DNA from: Bacteroidota bacterium | GTDB lineage: Bacteria > Bacteroidota > Bacteroidia > Chitinophagales > Saprospiraceae | Length of the DNA stretch: 62,530 nucleotides | Assembly: GCA_963169455.1 (NCBI GenBank) | Contig: CAUJDW010000112.1 | Span: 1 to 62,530, forward strand | Direction: 5' to 3' | Shown: positions 9,465 through 20,284 of the stretch, one piece after another | Position numbering within the stretch: the stretch's first letter is position 1 | Layout: each line of letters starts with the position of its first letter | Translations under genes and position numbers: made by a program | The notes under the pieces: model-generated | The model's database searches: none | The model's input: only the letters and a program-made list of their open reading frames with translations | Told to the model about the DNA's origin: nothing

Positions 9465-12400
9465 ATGCCATGCTTAACCGATCAGCTATCACAGCCATTA
9501 TTCTTTTTACTATTTTTACTGGGCTTAATGCTCAGGATTTCGGAAATTGGAACTGTGGAATGGAGCCCCCCCCCCCCCGAGTCTCCTCCATCTGGCCCAA
9601 CCCTATCTTGCAACGCTAACTCACCGTATGAAAACAACAATGAAATATATGTCGCCGAGCCAATGGAATATTCCATATGGCAACCTCTTGAGATCAAGTT
9701 GAATTTTATTTTCTGGACAAACCCTAACCTGCCCAATGGAGATTTGGGCAACTTCAATCCGAATTATGGGCCAGACCTACAATTTCTGGATGCATTAGAG
9801 GTAGAAATGAATCGGAGGATATCCGAATTAGTCGATCCTGGAGCGCCCTGTTCAGACAATTATATTCCAGATGCGAAATTCAAATTTGACATTCAACGGT
9901 ACTGGATATCAGATGCATACCTATGGGATTTGGAAAACCAGGGTACGGGAAATGATAATTATTGCCCTGGTGATTGGGATGATAATAATATGGGCACTCC
10001 TTACACCAATCAGGTCTATCAAAGATTATCAGAAAATAACGTAAGGGAAGGAGTTAATGTTTTTTTCGCTAATGAAGGCAGCAAATATCAACAATTGATC
10101 ACGAGCCAAATCATTACTCCAGGGCCTGCTGATTTCTGCCAGTTTGCAAGTTGTACCGATTGTTCCGAATATCCCAGCAGCGATTTAATGCAAAAATTAC
10201 GCGTTGCCATGAACAACGAGTACTTAGTCTATAAATACGGTAGAGATATACTGCCCCTCCATGACCCCAATTATATTTGGGACCAGGAGCAGCGAAAACT
10301 TGGAATGTCCAGGGTTATCCTGCATGAATTGGGACATTCCTTTAGCCTGGGGCACGTTACGGCCGTGGCTTCCTGCCCCAACAGAAATATTATGAGTACA
10401 AGCCATCTTTCGCAAGGTAATTATCTCAACATCGGCCAGGTAGGGCGAATGCATCGTATTTCCCATCTTTTGAGCATGAGAAAACATGTAAGCTGCCGGG
10501 AGCCCAGCCAGTCTCACGATCCGTTAAGTGAATTGCCGAGGGTAGTTACAGGAGAAGAAACCTGGGATTTCGATACCAAATTGTATACCCACCTTATCAT
10601 TGAATCCGGAGGGGAACTGACATTGTGTGGCAGGCTATACATGCCAAAAAATGGATATATTTGGGTGAAACGGGGCGGCAAATTAACCGTTGACGGAGGG
10701 CTGATCAGCTTCAATCGCCAGGAATTTGAAGATTGCCCGAATGAATTCTGGGCTGGCATTATCATTCAAGGAAATGCTAACAAAGCCCATGCTTCTGTTG
10801 ATATAAACAACTTGACTCCAGACGACCCCGGAGTGGCCATACTTCAAAACAACGCTTTAATTGAATATGCCCGAACGGCCCTTAGTACAAAGCACTCCGC
10901 TCAATATTGGTGGTTCAAAGATTATTTCGGCGGCATTGTTCAAGCTACTGATGCTACGTTTTTAAACTGTGGCCGTGCAGCAGAATTTCTTAAATACAGC
11001 TGGCCAAACGCCAGCTTCTTCCGGAAATGCAGGTTTGAATCAACAGATGGTAGCGCCTATGCAGGTGTGACGATGTGGCGCACCCAAGGCATTACGTTCG
11101 ATGAATGCGAATTCCTCAACCTGGGAAATTACTGCCTGGAATTCAGCAATGCCGGCGGCAATGTCTTGAATGGGTGTACTTTTAGAAGTACGCTCAACGG
11201 CATATATGCCGCCGCTACTATGCCTTTGTCAAGCCCTGTAGTTGTTGGTTCCGCCAGCCTGAATGCCCAGCGAAATTCCTTTTCCCAAAATAGTTGTGCG
11301 ATTAACGGGATAGGCTTATCCAGGCTTATTGTGCAAAACAATGACTTTTCCGTGAATGGCCATGGTGTATCGTTGAATGGGCAAAGCGGATACTTTAGTT
11401 TCAACAATACCTTTACTGGCCACGATGTTAGCGAACAATTTACTTTGACAGGACCGATGGAAAAATTCACTAATTGTAACGACTTTATAAGCGAAAACTT
11501 TGGTATGCTTATTCAAGGTGATAATGAGGGTTTCGTGTTTAATAATAACGAGCTCGATGCCGAATACGGGCTGTTGGTCCTTGATTATAACGCTTCACCG
11601 GGGCGAATATTCAAGATACAAAGTGAGCTTGGCAGCGCCGATAGCCCGGCTGATAATCTGTTCCCGGAAAATGGCACTGATATTTTTACCGGCAATAATA
11701 CCATTCCCTTTATTTACATTTTCAGGCCGGACAGCGACCCGAGGCTCATACCGGCCTGTGCCCTCAATGACCCCAATTGCAGCCAGCAGTTTAATTATTA
11801 TAGTTTTTTGGCCGCACAAATTCCACCGCTCAACCCATGTGTTGATATTGAGGGTTTCGAAGAATGTACGGCTAGGAGTTGTTTAGAAGAACGGTATGCG
11901 CGGCTTGATAGCCTGAACGCATTATTGGACGGTGGAGATAAACCCGCCCTGCTAAACGCCATTCAAACAGCCCCTTCGAGCGTAGGCACCTATCAATCCC
12001 TGGATTTGGCGAGCCCTTATTTATCGGATGAGGTGCTCTCGGCCATGTTGGTTTCCGCCATGCAAACTCCGGCCAAAGAGAGCATTCTGGAGGCTAACGC
12101 TCCTTTGTCTGGACTGATTATGGAAGAAGCCGAAAGTATAATAAGCCCTTCAAAATATGCAAGCCTGGAGGCTATTAAAGACACTATACTCCAATCGCCC
12201 CGTGATGAACTGTATGCCAACATACAGCTTGCAGAGCAAACCAAAGACAGGGCTTTGCATACGCTGGCGCTTCAACTGGAAGAAGAAGGCGATTACGAAA
12301 CAGCTGAAGAACTCCTGCTTCAGGAAGGAACTCATGACGCTTTTGCAGGCCGGATGGCCCTGAACATTCGCGCCGGCAATTTTTCCAAAGCAGAAGCGCT

Positions 12401-12929
12401 TTTGGATAGCATGCCGCAAATTACGCCGCGTCAGCAGGCATTTCACTTTTTAATGAGCCTGAATCTCCAGATGGCGGCTTCGGACAGTATTATTCTTGAC
12501 CCGGCGCAGGAACAGGCCTTATACGATATAGCAGAAAGCAACTTCCCCGAAAGCGGTTATGCAAAAGGGATGTTATCTTTCTTAAAAGGAGCTGTTTTTA
12601 TGCCTAATGTCCCTGAAGTACCTGTAGAACCGCGCTCAATAGAGCAAGGAATTGAACCGGAAACGCCTCCTTCAGGCAACCACGAAGTGTCAATCTTTCC
12701 CAATCCGGCAAGGGAGCAGGTAATTGTTCAATTTAATGGCCCCCTTCTGCAACCTGGCGAGCTGTGGGTTACAGGCCTTTTCGGCCGCCTGGTGGAGCGG
12801 AGGGTGTTGGAAACCGGGCTTTCTTCAGTAGAACTTGATACCCGGCATTTTGCTCCAGGTTCGTATCTGCTCACTATTAGCCGTGGTGGGGAACGTATGG
12901 GGCCATTCATATTTATGATCATTCATTGA
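9465..12929 (+). CDS. T9SS-secreted metzincin-like protease with beta-helix region; signal peptide out of frame at a poly-C tract
   Basis: The main frame encodes 1154 residues. HELGHSFSLGH at residues 287-297 is a matrixin/metzincin-like zinc motif (Gly at position 8 replaced by Ser), and NIMST just downstream fits the Met-turn. About 440-720 are Asn/Gly-rich short strands typical of a right-handed beta-helix, about 810-1010 are TPR-like helices, and the end is a T9SS type-A sorting domain (SIFPNPAREQVIV...). The N terminus is odd: a good signal peptide, MLNRSAITAIILFTIFTGLNAQ, is encoded from an ATG at 9470 in another frame and joins the main frame only if the C13 tract (9566-9578) loses one base or gains two. 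The start at 9465 used here reads MPCLTDQLSQPLFFLLFLLG, hydrophobic but a poor signal peptide. The gene is AT-richer than its neighbours, suggesting transfer. Phase variation or a sequencing error could explain the frame problem. Confidence 0.75.
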   Translation: MPCLTDQLSQPLFFLLFLLGLMLRISEIGTVEWSPPPPESPPSGPTLSCNANSPYENNNEIYVAEPMEYSIWQPLEIKLNFIFWTNPNLPNGDLGNFNPNYGPDLQFLDALEVEMNRRISELVDPGAPCSDNYIPDAKFKFDIQRYWISDAYLWDLENQGTGNDNYCPGDWDDNNMGTPYTNQVYQRLSENNVREGVNVFFANEGSKYQQLITSQIITPGPADFCQFASCTDCSEYPSSDLMQKLRVAMNNEYLVYKYGRDILPLHDPNYIWDQEQRKLGMSRVILHELGHSFSLGHVTAVASCPNRNIMSTSHLSQGNYLNIGQVGRMHRISHLLSMRKHVSCREPSQSHDPLSELPRVVTGEETWDFDTKLYTHLIIESGGELTLCGRLYMPKNGYIWVKRGGKLTVDGGLISFNRQEFEDCPNEFWAGIIIQGNANKAHASVDINNLTPDDPGVAILQNNALIEYARTALSTKHSAQYWWFKDYFGGIVQATDATFLNCGRAAEFLKYSWPNASFFRKCRFESTDGSAYAGVTMWRTQGITFDECEFLNLGNYCLEFSNAGGNVLNGCTFRSTLNGIYAAATMPLSSPVVVGSASLNAQRNSFSQNSCAINGIGLSRLIVQNNDFSVNGHGVSLNGQSGYFSFNNTFTGHDVSEQFTLTGPMEKFTNCNDFISENFGMLIQGDNEGFVFNNNELDAEYGLLVLDYNASPGRIFKIQSELGSADSPADNLFPENGTDIFTGNNTIPFIYIFRPDSDPRLIPACALNDPNCSQQFNYYSFLAAQIPPLNPCVDIEGFEECTARSCLEERYARLDSLNALLDGGDKPALLNAIQTAPSSVGTYQSLDLASPYLSDEVLSAMLVSAMQTPAKESILEANAPLSGLIMEEAESIISPSKYASLEAIKDTILQSPRDELYANIQLAEQTKDRALHTLALQLEEEGDYETAEELLLQEGTHDAFAGRMALNIRAGNFSKAEALLDSMPQITPRQQAFHFLMSLNLQMAASDSIILDPAQEQALYDIAESNFPESGYAKGMLSFLKGAVFMPNVPEVPVEPRSIEQGIEPETPPSGNHEVSIFPNPAREQVIVQFNGPLLQPGELWVTGLFGRLVERRVLETGLSSVELDTRHFAPGSYLLTISRGGERMGPFIFMIIH
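9566..9578. repeat. Poly-C tract of 13 bases separating signal peptide and mature protein frames
   Basis: Thirteen consecutive C residues lie 32 codons into the frame beginning at ATG 9470. With 12 or 15 C the signal peptide frame would continue into the 1130-residue protease frame; with the 13 seen here it ends at a stop near 9619. Tracts of this length are prone to slipped-strand mispairing. Confidence 0.85.
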
Positions 12930-12951
12930 GGGGGCACAAATTACAAATAAA

Positions 12952-12982
12952 GTCAGGCGGACACTTCAAGTGTCTGCCTGAC
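12952..12982. terminator. Strong stem-loop between T9SS cargo genes
   Basis: Arms 12952-12966 and 12968-12982 (GTCAGGCGGACACTT against AAGTGTCTGCCTGAC) pair over 15 positions with one G-T wobble and essentially no spacer. It starts 22 nt after the protease stop. No U tract follows, so rho-independent termination would be atypical. Confidence 0.6.
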
Positions 12983-13044
12983 GCTGGGGGTGAGGTGGCA
13001 ACTTCTAGTTACCTCCTCACTTTTCCTGGATAAAACAGAGCATT

Positions 13045-14610
13045 ATGGACTACTACGTATGGATATTCTCCCTTTGTATCTTTTTCACCCCGGCCAGCAT
13101 TCTGGCTCAGCTTACTTTTTCCAGGACGTACGACCTGGTGGGCATGCAGGGCAGCGACAGAGGCGCATCGGTGCAGGCTATTGGAGATGATTTCATCATT
13201 GGCGTTGGTTCTTTGTGTAACGGATATTCTAACGCTTGTACTGGATTAATAAAAACCAACAATGCAGGGGACGTGCTTTGGCAGTTTTACTACGACCAGC
13301 TCTCCGGGGATATTTATCCCAACTGGCTGGATGATTTTTTCCTGAAGGGCGATAGCTTGTTTTTTGCGAGTGAAATGCGCAAAGGGCCAGAAGCAGACTG
13401 GCAATATTATCTAGCCAAAGCAAGTTGGCAAAATGGCGGGTTGTATTCCCTGGCGGATTTTGGAAGCCCGGAAGGTGATTATGCTACATCCCTGGAGCCG
13501 CTTCCCGATAACAGGTGGATGCTATTTGGATTTGGATGGCGCCAGGGTAAATGGAAGCCGGTTTTGAATGTCGTTCAAAACGATAGTATTATTGAGGCTT
13601 CCTATTACCTTGATTTCCCCTACTCCGCTGGAGAGAATGATGGAATGCTCGAACCCCTGCCCGACGGGAATTATATCACCGCCGTTCAAACCAAGACACC
13701 CGTCCTCCCTTTTACGGGGCTTGCAGTTTCCAAGGTTGACAGCCTGGGCAATATCATCTGGTCCCGGCTCTTCAACGACAGCCTCTCCATCGGTTGCCGG
13801 CGGCGCATCACGCCCCTGCTGAACGGAGGTTTTGCCGTCGTCAATTGTACCGATACCGCGTACAACATTTCTCCCTATTACAGTTGGGCAGCCGACAAGG
13901 TCATCGGCCTGGATTCGGTAGGCAACACCGCCTGGGAGTATTTTTTCCATGCGCCTTCCTGGAAACGCATCCACAATATCACGCTGGCACAAAACGGAGA
14001 CATTCTGGGGTGCGGCATCGACAACAGTTACCCGGATGGACAGGGGGGGGTGCGCCTGTCAGGGTTTGTTTTTCGAATGAGCCCCGAAGGCCAGTTGCTG
14101 TGGGAGCGGCGTTTTATCAACGATGCAACCCACCTGTATGCCGATATACTTCTCTTAGACGACATTTGCGAAGCGCCCGACGGGCGCATAGCTGTGGTGG
14201 GCCTTCAATCCAACCTTTTTCCCAACGGGGCGCCCAATGGCGACGCCTGGTTGCTGGTGCTTGACGAAAACGGCTGCCTGGAGCCAGGGTGCACCGAACG
14301 GGACTATGTCATTTCAGGCCAGAAAGAACCCGTGCAGCAGCCCGCAACGGCCAATCCGCCCTGGCTCCACCTTTACCCCCAGCCTGCCTGCGATTGGCTG
14401 ACGGTAAGTTTTGATCGGGATTTGCCGCCCCGCTGCCGGTTGCTGCTCCACAACGCCCTGGGCCGGCTGGAGATGGAACAGCCGCTCGCCGCCGGGCAGC
14501 AGCAAGCTACCCTGGATACCTCGGGCCTACCCGCAGGACTATATGTGCTGGCCCTGGCCACGCAGGATGGGCAATTGCTGCACACACAAAAAGTATTGGT
14601 CAATAAATAA
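13045..14610 (+). CDS. T9SS-secreted protein of unknown function (type-A sorting domain)
   Basis: A 521-residue exported protein. The signal peptide is MDYYVWIFSLCIFFTPASILA. The body (about 25-415) has repeated short beta-strand units with conserved Asp/Gly and Trp (for example DVLWQFYYD, NIIWSRLFND, NTAWEYFFHA, QLLWERRFIND), which suggests a beta-propeller-like fold. The C terminus (about 440-521, LHLYPQPACDWLTVSF to QKVLVNK) is a T9SS type-A sorting domain. It is followed 12 nt later by another T9SS cargo gene, so the two probably form an operon. An 8-G run at 14043-14050 lies inside the coding region but the frame is intact. I do not recognise a specific function. Confidence 0.8.
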   Translation: MDYYVWIFSLCIFFTPASILAQLTFSRTYDLVGMQGSDRGASVQAIGDDFIIGVGSLCNGYSNACTGLIKTNNAGDVLWQFYYDQLSGDIYPNWLDDFFLKGDSLFFASEMRKGPEADWQYYLAKASWQNGGLYSLADFGSPEGDYATSLEPLPDNRWMLFGFGWRQGKWKPVLNVVQNDSIIEASYYLDFPYSAGENDGMLEPLPDGNYITAVQTKTPVLPFTGLAVSKVDSLGNIIWSRLFNDSLSIGCRRRITPLLNGGFAVVNCTDTAYNISPYYSWAADKVIGLDSVGNTAWEYFFHAPSWKRIHNITLAQNGDILGCGIDNSYPDGQGGVRLSGFVFRMSPEGQLLWERRFINDATHLYADILLLDDICEAPDGRIAVVGLQSNLFPNGAPNGDAWLLVLDENGCLEPGCTERDYVISGQKEPVQQPATANPPWLHLYPQPACDWLTVSFDRDLPPRCRLLLHNALGRLEMEQPLAAGQQQATLDTSGLPAGLYVLALATQDGQLLHTQKVLVNK

Positions 14611-14622
14611 ATAAGCGACGAC

Positions 14623-15495
14623 ATGAATGCAATCACCACCCTGTTCCTGGTATTGGCGCCGCTGGGCCTGCTGCAGGCACAGGCCTTCGCCTTCGAGCTT
14701 TGGCTGGAAGACGCGGCAGGGCAGAAAGACACCATCACCATCGGCTACGACGCCGGCGCCAGCTATGGCATCGACCCCCAATTCGGCGAAGCCGACATCA
14801 AAGCCGTGCCCTTCCTGGATAGCATGGAAGTGCGGGCGGCCGGTTATCTGTATGACGACCTAAATATATTCTGCTTTGAACTTAGCCAGGCTGACCCCAC
14901 GAGCTTTCACAGCAAGGTCCTGATACTCGACGACGAGTGCATGTCGACCCCGGAACATGAGCCGGGCGTATTCCTGATAGCCAATGCCCAATTTCCGGTC
15001 ACCGTACGCTGGGATCAGGGCCTGTTTGAAAATGCCTGCCGCAACCGCAGCCTCCTCACCGACTGGCTCCCGGGCGGCTGGTTTGACGCGCCATGCGAAA
15101 ACAACGGCATAACCAGGCTGAACGAGCAGTCCGAAGTTCAGCTGGTTCCTGCCGCCGGACACTATATGCCCAATGCCACCGATACGGCCTTTCTGTATTT
15201 CGTCGCTTTTCGGGGCGACTCCACCATCGTGGGCACGCCCCGGCCTGGCGGGAGAACGGAGATAAGCCTTTTTCCCAACCCCGCTTCCGGCGAGGTGTTC
15301 ATTCTGCCGCCAACCGGCGAACCCCTGGAATACCTGTTATTCGATGCCATGGGCAGGCGCATTTCGGCAGGAGGCATACAGGGGCGGCAGGCCGTCTCCC
15401 TGCCCGCAGGCTTGCCGGAGGGCTTGTACTATTTCCGGTTTTTCGGAAGAGATGGAAACCCGCAGGGCAGCTTGCCGTTGCGGGTAGGGCGCTAG
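14623..15495 (+). CDS. Small T9SS-secreted protein of unknown function
   Basis: A 290-residue exported protein starting 12 nt after the previous T9SS cargo gene. A signal peptide (MNAITTLFLVLAPLGLLQAQA) is followed by a beta-rich domain of about 190 residues with no motif I recognise; its opening (FAFELWLEDAAGQKDTITIGYD) resembles other Bacteroidota exported proteins that describe an object with a 'DT' value. The C-terminal ~75 residues (EISLFPNPASGEVFI ... LPAGLPEGLYYFRFF) form a T9SS type-A sorting domain. It is convergent with ald, and a short palindrome (AAACTT-CCT-AAGTTT, 15506-15520) fills the gap. Confidence 0.8.
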   Translation: MNAITTLFLVLAPLGLLQAQAFAFELWLEDAAGQKDTITIGYDAGASYGIDPQFGEADIKAVPFLDSMEVRAAGYLYDDLNIFCFELSQADPTSFHSKVLILDDECMSTPEHEPGVFLIANAQFPVTVRWDQGLFENACRNRSLLTDWLPGGWFDAPCENNGITRLNEQSEVQLVPAAGHYMPNATDTAFLYFVAFRGDSTIVGTPRPGGRTEISLFPNPASGEVFILPPTGEPLEYLLFDAMGRRISAGGIQGRQAVSLPAGLPEGLYYFRFFGRDGNPQGSLPLRVGR

Positions 15496-15518
15496 GGGCT
15501 TGGATAAACTTCCTAAGT

Positions 15519-16745
15519 TTAAAGATTAGAAGTAATCAGCAAATCCAAATCCGTCGATTTGATATCGAAGCGTTCGCCGAGGTAGTTGTTGGTCAGGCAG
15601 CCTTTGTAGGTGTAGACGCCGTGGCGCAGGCCGGGGTTGTTGAGCATCAGGTGTTCGATGCTGCCGGTGCTGCCCGCTTTGAGCAGGATGGGCGTGAGGA
15701 TGTTGCTCACGGCGATGGAAGAGGTGCGCGACACGCGGGAAGCGATATTCGGCACGCAGTAGTGGATTACCTCGTGTTTGACGAAAGTCGGTTTGTCGAG
15801 GGAAGTTACCTCGGATGTAGCGAAGCAGCCGCCCTGGTCGATGCTGACGTCGATGATGACGGCGCCGGGTTTCATGTTGGCCACCATTTCTTCGCTGACG
15901 ATGACCGGGGTGCGGCCCAGTTTGGAGTGCACGGCGCCGATGGCCACGTCGGCGTTCAGGAGTTCCTGCTCCAGGTAGTGTGGGTTGAGGGAGGAGGTGT
16001 AGAGCGGGCGGCCCACCTGGTTCTGCAGCCGTTTCAGTTTGTAGATGTTGTTGTCGAAGATGCGCACTTCGGCGCCCAGGCCGAGGGCGGCGCGGGTGGC
16101 GTATTCCGCCACGATGCCGGCGCCCAGGATGACCACCTTGGCGCTGGGCACGCCCGAGATGCCGCCCAGCAACACCCCTTTGCCGCCGCTGGTGGAGGCC
16201 ATCAGCTCGGCTGCCGTCAGCATGGCGCTGATGCCCGCGATCTCGCTCATGATGCGGACGATGGGGAAAGTGCCGGACTCGTCCATGATGTATTCCATGG
16301 CCAGGGCGATGACCCGTTTCTGGCGCAGCCTGTTGATGTAGTTGGCGCTGATGATGGGCATCTGCAGCGGCGAGATCAGGATCTGGTTGGGGCGCATCAG
16401 CTCGATCTCCTGGAGGGTGGGGGGAGCTACCTTGAGGATGACGTCGGCTTTGTAAACCTGTTCCGGGCTGTAGGCGATATCGGCGCCGGCCTCGGAGTAG
16501 TCGTGGTCGGTATAGCTGGATTTTTCGCCGGCGTCCTTTTCCACCACGATGCGGTGCCCGTGCGCGACCAGGGTTTCAACGGCGGAGGGCACCAGGGCCA
16601 CGCGGTTTTCCTGCAGGGTGATCTCCCGGGGTATGCCGATGAACAGCTTATTGGGCCGGGACTGTACCTGCAGCATTTCCGGCTGGGGCCGGAACTGGCT
16701 TTCGGTGAATTCTTTCGGGACAGGTATTTTTTTCTTATCACTCAT
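15519..16745 (-). CDS. ald: Alanine dehydrogenase (Ald/PntA-type fold)
   Basis: The 408-residue product aligns with alanine dehydrogenase, which interconverts alanine with pyruvate and ammonium using NAD in the cytosol. The N-terminal substrate domain starts at IGIPREITLQENRVALVP (about residue 35). The Rossmann motif VVILGAGIVAEYAT is near 205-218, and the late motif VSIDQGGCFATSE carries the Asp equivalent to the catalytic Asp270 of the mycobacterial enzyme. The segment where that enzyme has its catalytic His96 (YLHLA) reads SPLQMPI here, so the His appears replaced by Gln. This places the protein in the Bacteroidota-type group that looks intermediate between Ald and the transhydrogenase alpha subunit, so the activity is likely but not certain. 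It is transcribed away from gyrB; a TATTTTTG box lies 26 nt upstream of the start. Confidence 0.82.
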   Translation of the reverse strand: MSDKKKIPVPKEFTESQFRPQPEMLQVQSRPNKLFIGIPREITLQENRVALVPSAVETLVAHGHRIVVEKDAGEKSSYTDHDYSEAGADIAYSPEQVYKADVILKVAPPTLQEIELMRPNQILISPLQMPIISANYINRLRQKRVIALAMEYIMDESGTFPIVRIMSEIAGISAMLTAAELMASTSGGKGVLLGGISGVPSAKVVILGAGIVAEYATRAALGLGAEVRIFDNNIYKLKRLQNQVGRPLYTSSLNPHYLEQELLNADVAIGAVHSKLGRTPVIVSEEMVANMKPGAVIIDVSIDQGGCFATSEVTSLDKPTFVKHEVIHYCVPNIASRVSRTSSIAVSNILTPILLKAGSTGSIEHLMLNNPGLRHGVYTYKGCLTNNYLGERFDIKSTDLDLLITSNL

Positions 16746-16770
16746 AAGCGGCCGTTCCTTCGGTAGCTTA

Positions 16771-16778
16771 CAAAAATA
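16771..16778 (-). promoter_or_regulatory. Candidate -7 box for ald
   Basis: The minus strand reads TATTTTTG, a perfect TAnnTTTG match, ending 26 nt before the ald start codon. No clear TTG is seen at the -33 distance. Confidence 0.45.
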
Positions 16779-16798
16779 GGATTTTTCGGCTTGAATAG

Positions 16799-18997
<2,199 letters not shown>

Positions 18998-19020
18998 GGC
19001 GAACCTGCAGTTGTTTGCCT

Positions 19021-20154
19021 TTATGGCGCCCCGGTAATAAACTCCCGGTAATTTTCAGGAGTAATAACCTGATACTGGCTTCCCGGGTAAGCTTCCTGGA
19101 AAGAAGGGGGTATTTTTTTTCTCTTTTTGGGATTCCAGCAAAACTCATAGGCAAATAGTTTGCCGCCTGTTTCTTCCAGGTAATCGATTTCCTGTTGGGC
19201 GTGGGTGCGCCAGAAGTAATGATTGGCGTACGTAGCCCGATAGGCATTGAGTTTCTGCCGTTCGCTGGCCAGGAAATTTTCCCAGAGCGCCCCGGTATCC
19301 GGCCGAAGCTCAACGGCATTGAAATTGGAGATGATCGTATTTCGGATACCGTTGTCCCAGAAGTATATTTTCCTGCTGCGTTTCAGTTCATTGCGGAGGT
19401 TGCGGCTGAAAGAGCCCACGCGGAAAATGACGAAGGATTTTTCCAGAAGGTTTATATAACGCTCCACGGTCTGATTATCGGCGCCAATCAGTTGCCCGAT
19501 CTCATTATAGGAAACTTCACTGCCAATCTGGAAGGCCAGAGCCTGCAGAATGCGCTGCAGCAAATCAGGTTTGCGGATATCCCCGAGCATGAACAAATCT
19601 TTGTACAAATAGCTGTTCGCCAGCAGCCTTAAGGTGTATTCTTCGTCACCAGGGTTGTTGATCACCTCCGGGTAGTATCCAAAGATCAAACGGTGTTTCA
19701 GGAGCCTTCGGGTTTCGAGTTGCCCCGCCGCTTGTTCCATTTCGGCATAGGAAACAGGGAAAAGGAAAAACTCAAATTTTCGGCCTGTCAGGGGTTCATT
19801 TATTTCATTGCCCAGTTCAAGGGAGGAAGAACCCGTGGCGATTACCTGAATATCGGGGTAATTATCCACTAATAATTTCAGGCTTATTCCTATATTCCTG
19901 ACTCGCTGAGCTTCATCAATGATGGCCAGGCGCTTGTTCCCGATCAGGGCTTTCAATTCTGTCGAAGTTTTGTCGGATAGGGCCCGGGCAATATCCGGTT
20001 CATCTCCGTTAAGATAGATGCAATCTGATGAGAACGCACGGCGTATGTTATTAACCAGGGTCGTTTTTCCCACTTGCCTCGGGCCCAGAAGTAATATAAC
20101 CTTGCCTTTGAAAAGGCGTTTTTTTATTGCGTCTTCCTGGAATCGAGGGATCAT
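19021..20154 (-). CDS. AAA-type ATP-binding protein with DUF4143 domain
   Basis: A 377-residue protein. The N-terminal AAA domain has Walker A GPRQVGKTT (about 24-32), Walker B LAIIDEAQ (about 78-85) and sensor ATGSSSLEL (about 106-114). The C-terminal DUF4143 part includes a winged-helix-like stretch (YNEIGQLIGADNQTVERYINLLEKSFVIFRV, cited here in pieces: YNEIGQLIGADNQTVERYI then NLLEKSFVIF) and a nuclease-like tail (TDTGALWENFLASER, YFWRTHAQQEIDYLEE). Such ATPases are widespread, often in many copies and close to mobile DNA; their physiological role is mostly unknown. The ATG is only 3 nt from a perfect 40-bp palindrome carrying a -7 box for this gene. The gene is more AT-rich than gyrB, suggesting recent acquisition. 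Confidence 0.85.
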   Translation of the reverse strand: MIPRFQEDAIKKRLFKGKVILLLGPRQVGKTTLVNNIRRAFSSDCIYLNGDEPDIARALSDKTSTELKALIGNKRLAIIDEAQRVRNIGISLKLLVDNYPDIQVIATGSSSLELGNEINEPLTGRKFEFFLFPVSYAEMEQAAGQLETRRLLKHRLIFGYYPEVINNPGDEEYTLRLLANSYLYKDLFMLGDIRKPDLLQRILQALAFQIGSEVSYNEIGQLIGADNQTVERYINLLEKSFVIFRVGSFSRNLRNELKRSRKIYFWDNGIRNTIISNFNAVELRPDTGALWENFLASERQKLNAYRATYANHYFWRTHAQQEIDYLEETGGKLFAYEFCWNPKKRKKIPPSFQEAYPGSQYQVITPENYREFITGAP

Positions 20155-20157
20155 ATT

Positions 20158-20197
20158 GTTTTAATCGCAAAAATAATATTATTTTTGCGATTAAAAC
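20158..20197. promoter_or_regulatory. Perfect 40-bp palindrome containing two divergent -7 boxes
   Basis: Positions 20158-20177 (GTTTTAATCGCAAAAATAAT) are the exact reverse complement of 20178-20197. Each half carries TATTTTTG, one on each strand (plus 20180-20187, minus 20175-20168), oriented toward the lipoprotein gene and the ATPase gene. A TTG at 20156-20158 lies 21 nt upstream of the plus-strand box. The ATPase start codon is 3 nt from the palindrome edge. Confidence 0.65.
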
Positions 20198-20284
20198 CAT
20201 GTTATTTTAAATAAACTTTTGATTACGAGTTTCAGGGCTGGATGCCGGCCTAAACTAAATACGATATCCAAACTCCCCTCGTTA

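Noticed and set aside
14043-14050. G8 tract as a phase-variation switch in the T9SS cargo gene
   Set aside because: The reading frame is intact on both sides and the tract is short, so there is no sign of switching.
15093-16766. 557-aa plus-strand open frame across ald
   Set aside because: It is antisense to a clear alanine dehydrogenase; its low-complexity Val/Gly/Asp/His composition is typical of a shadow frame in GC-rich DNA.
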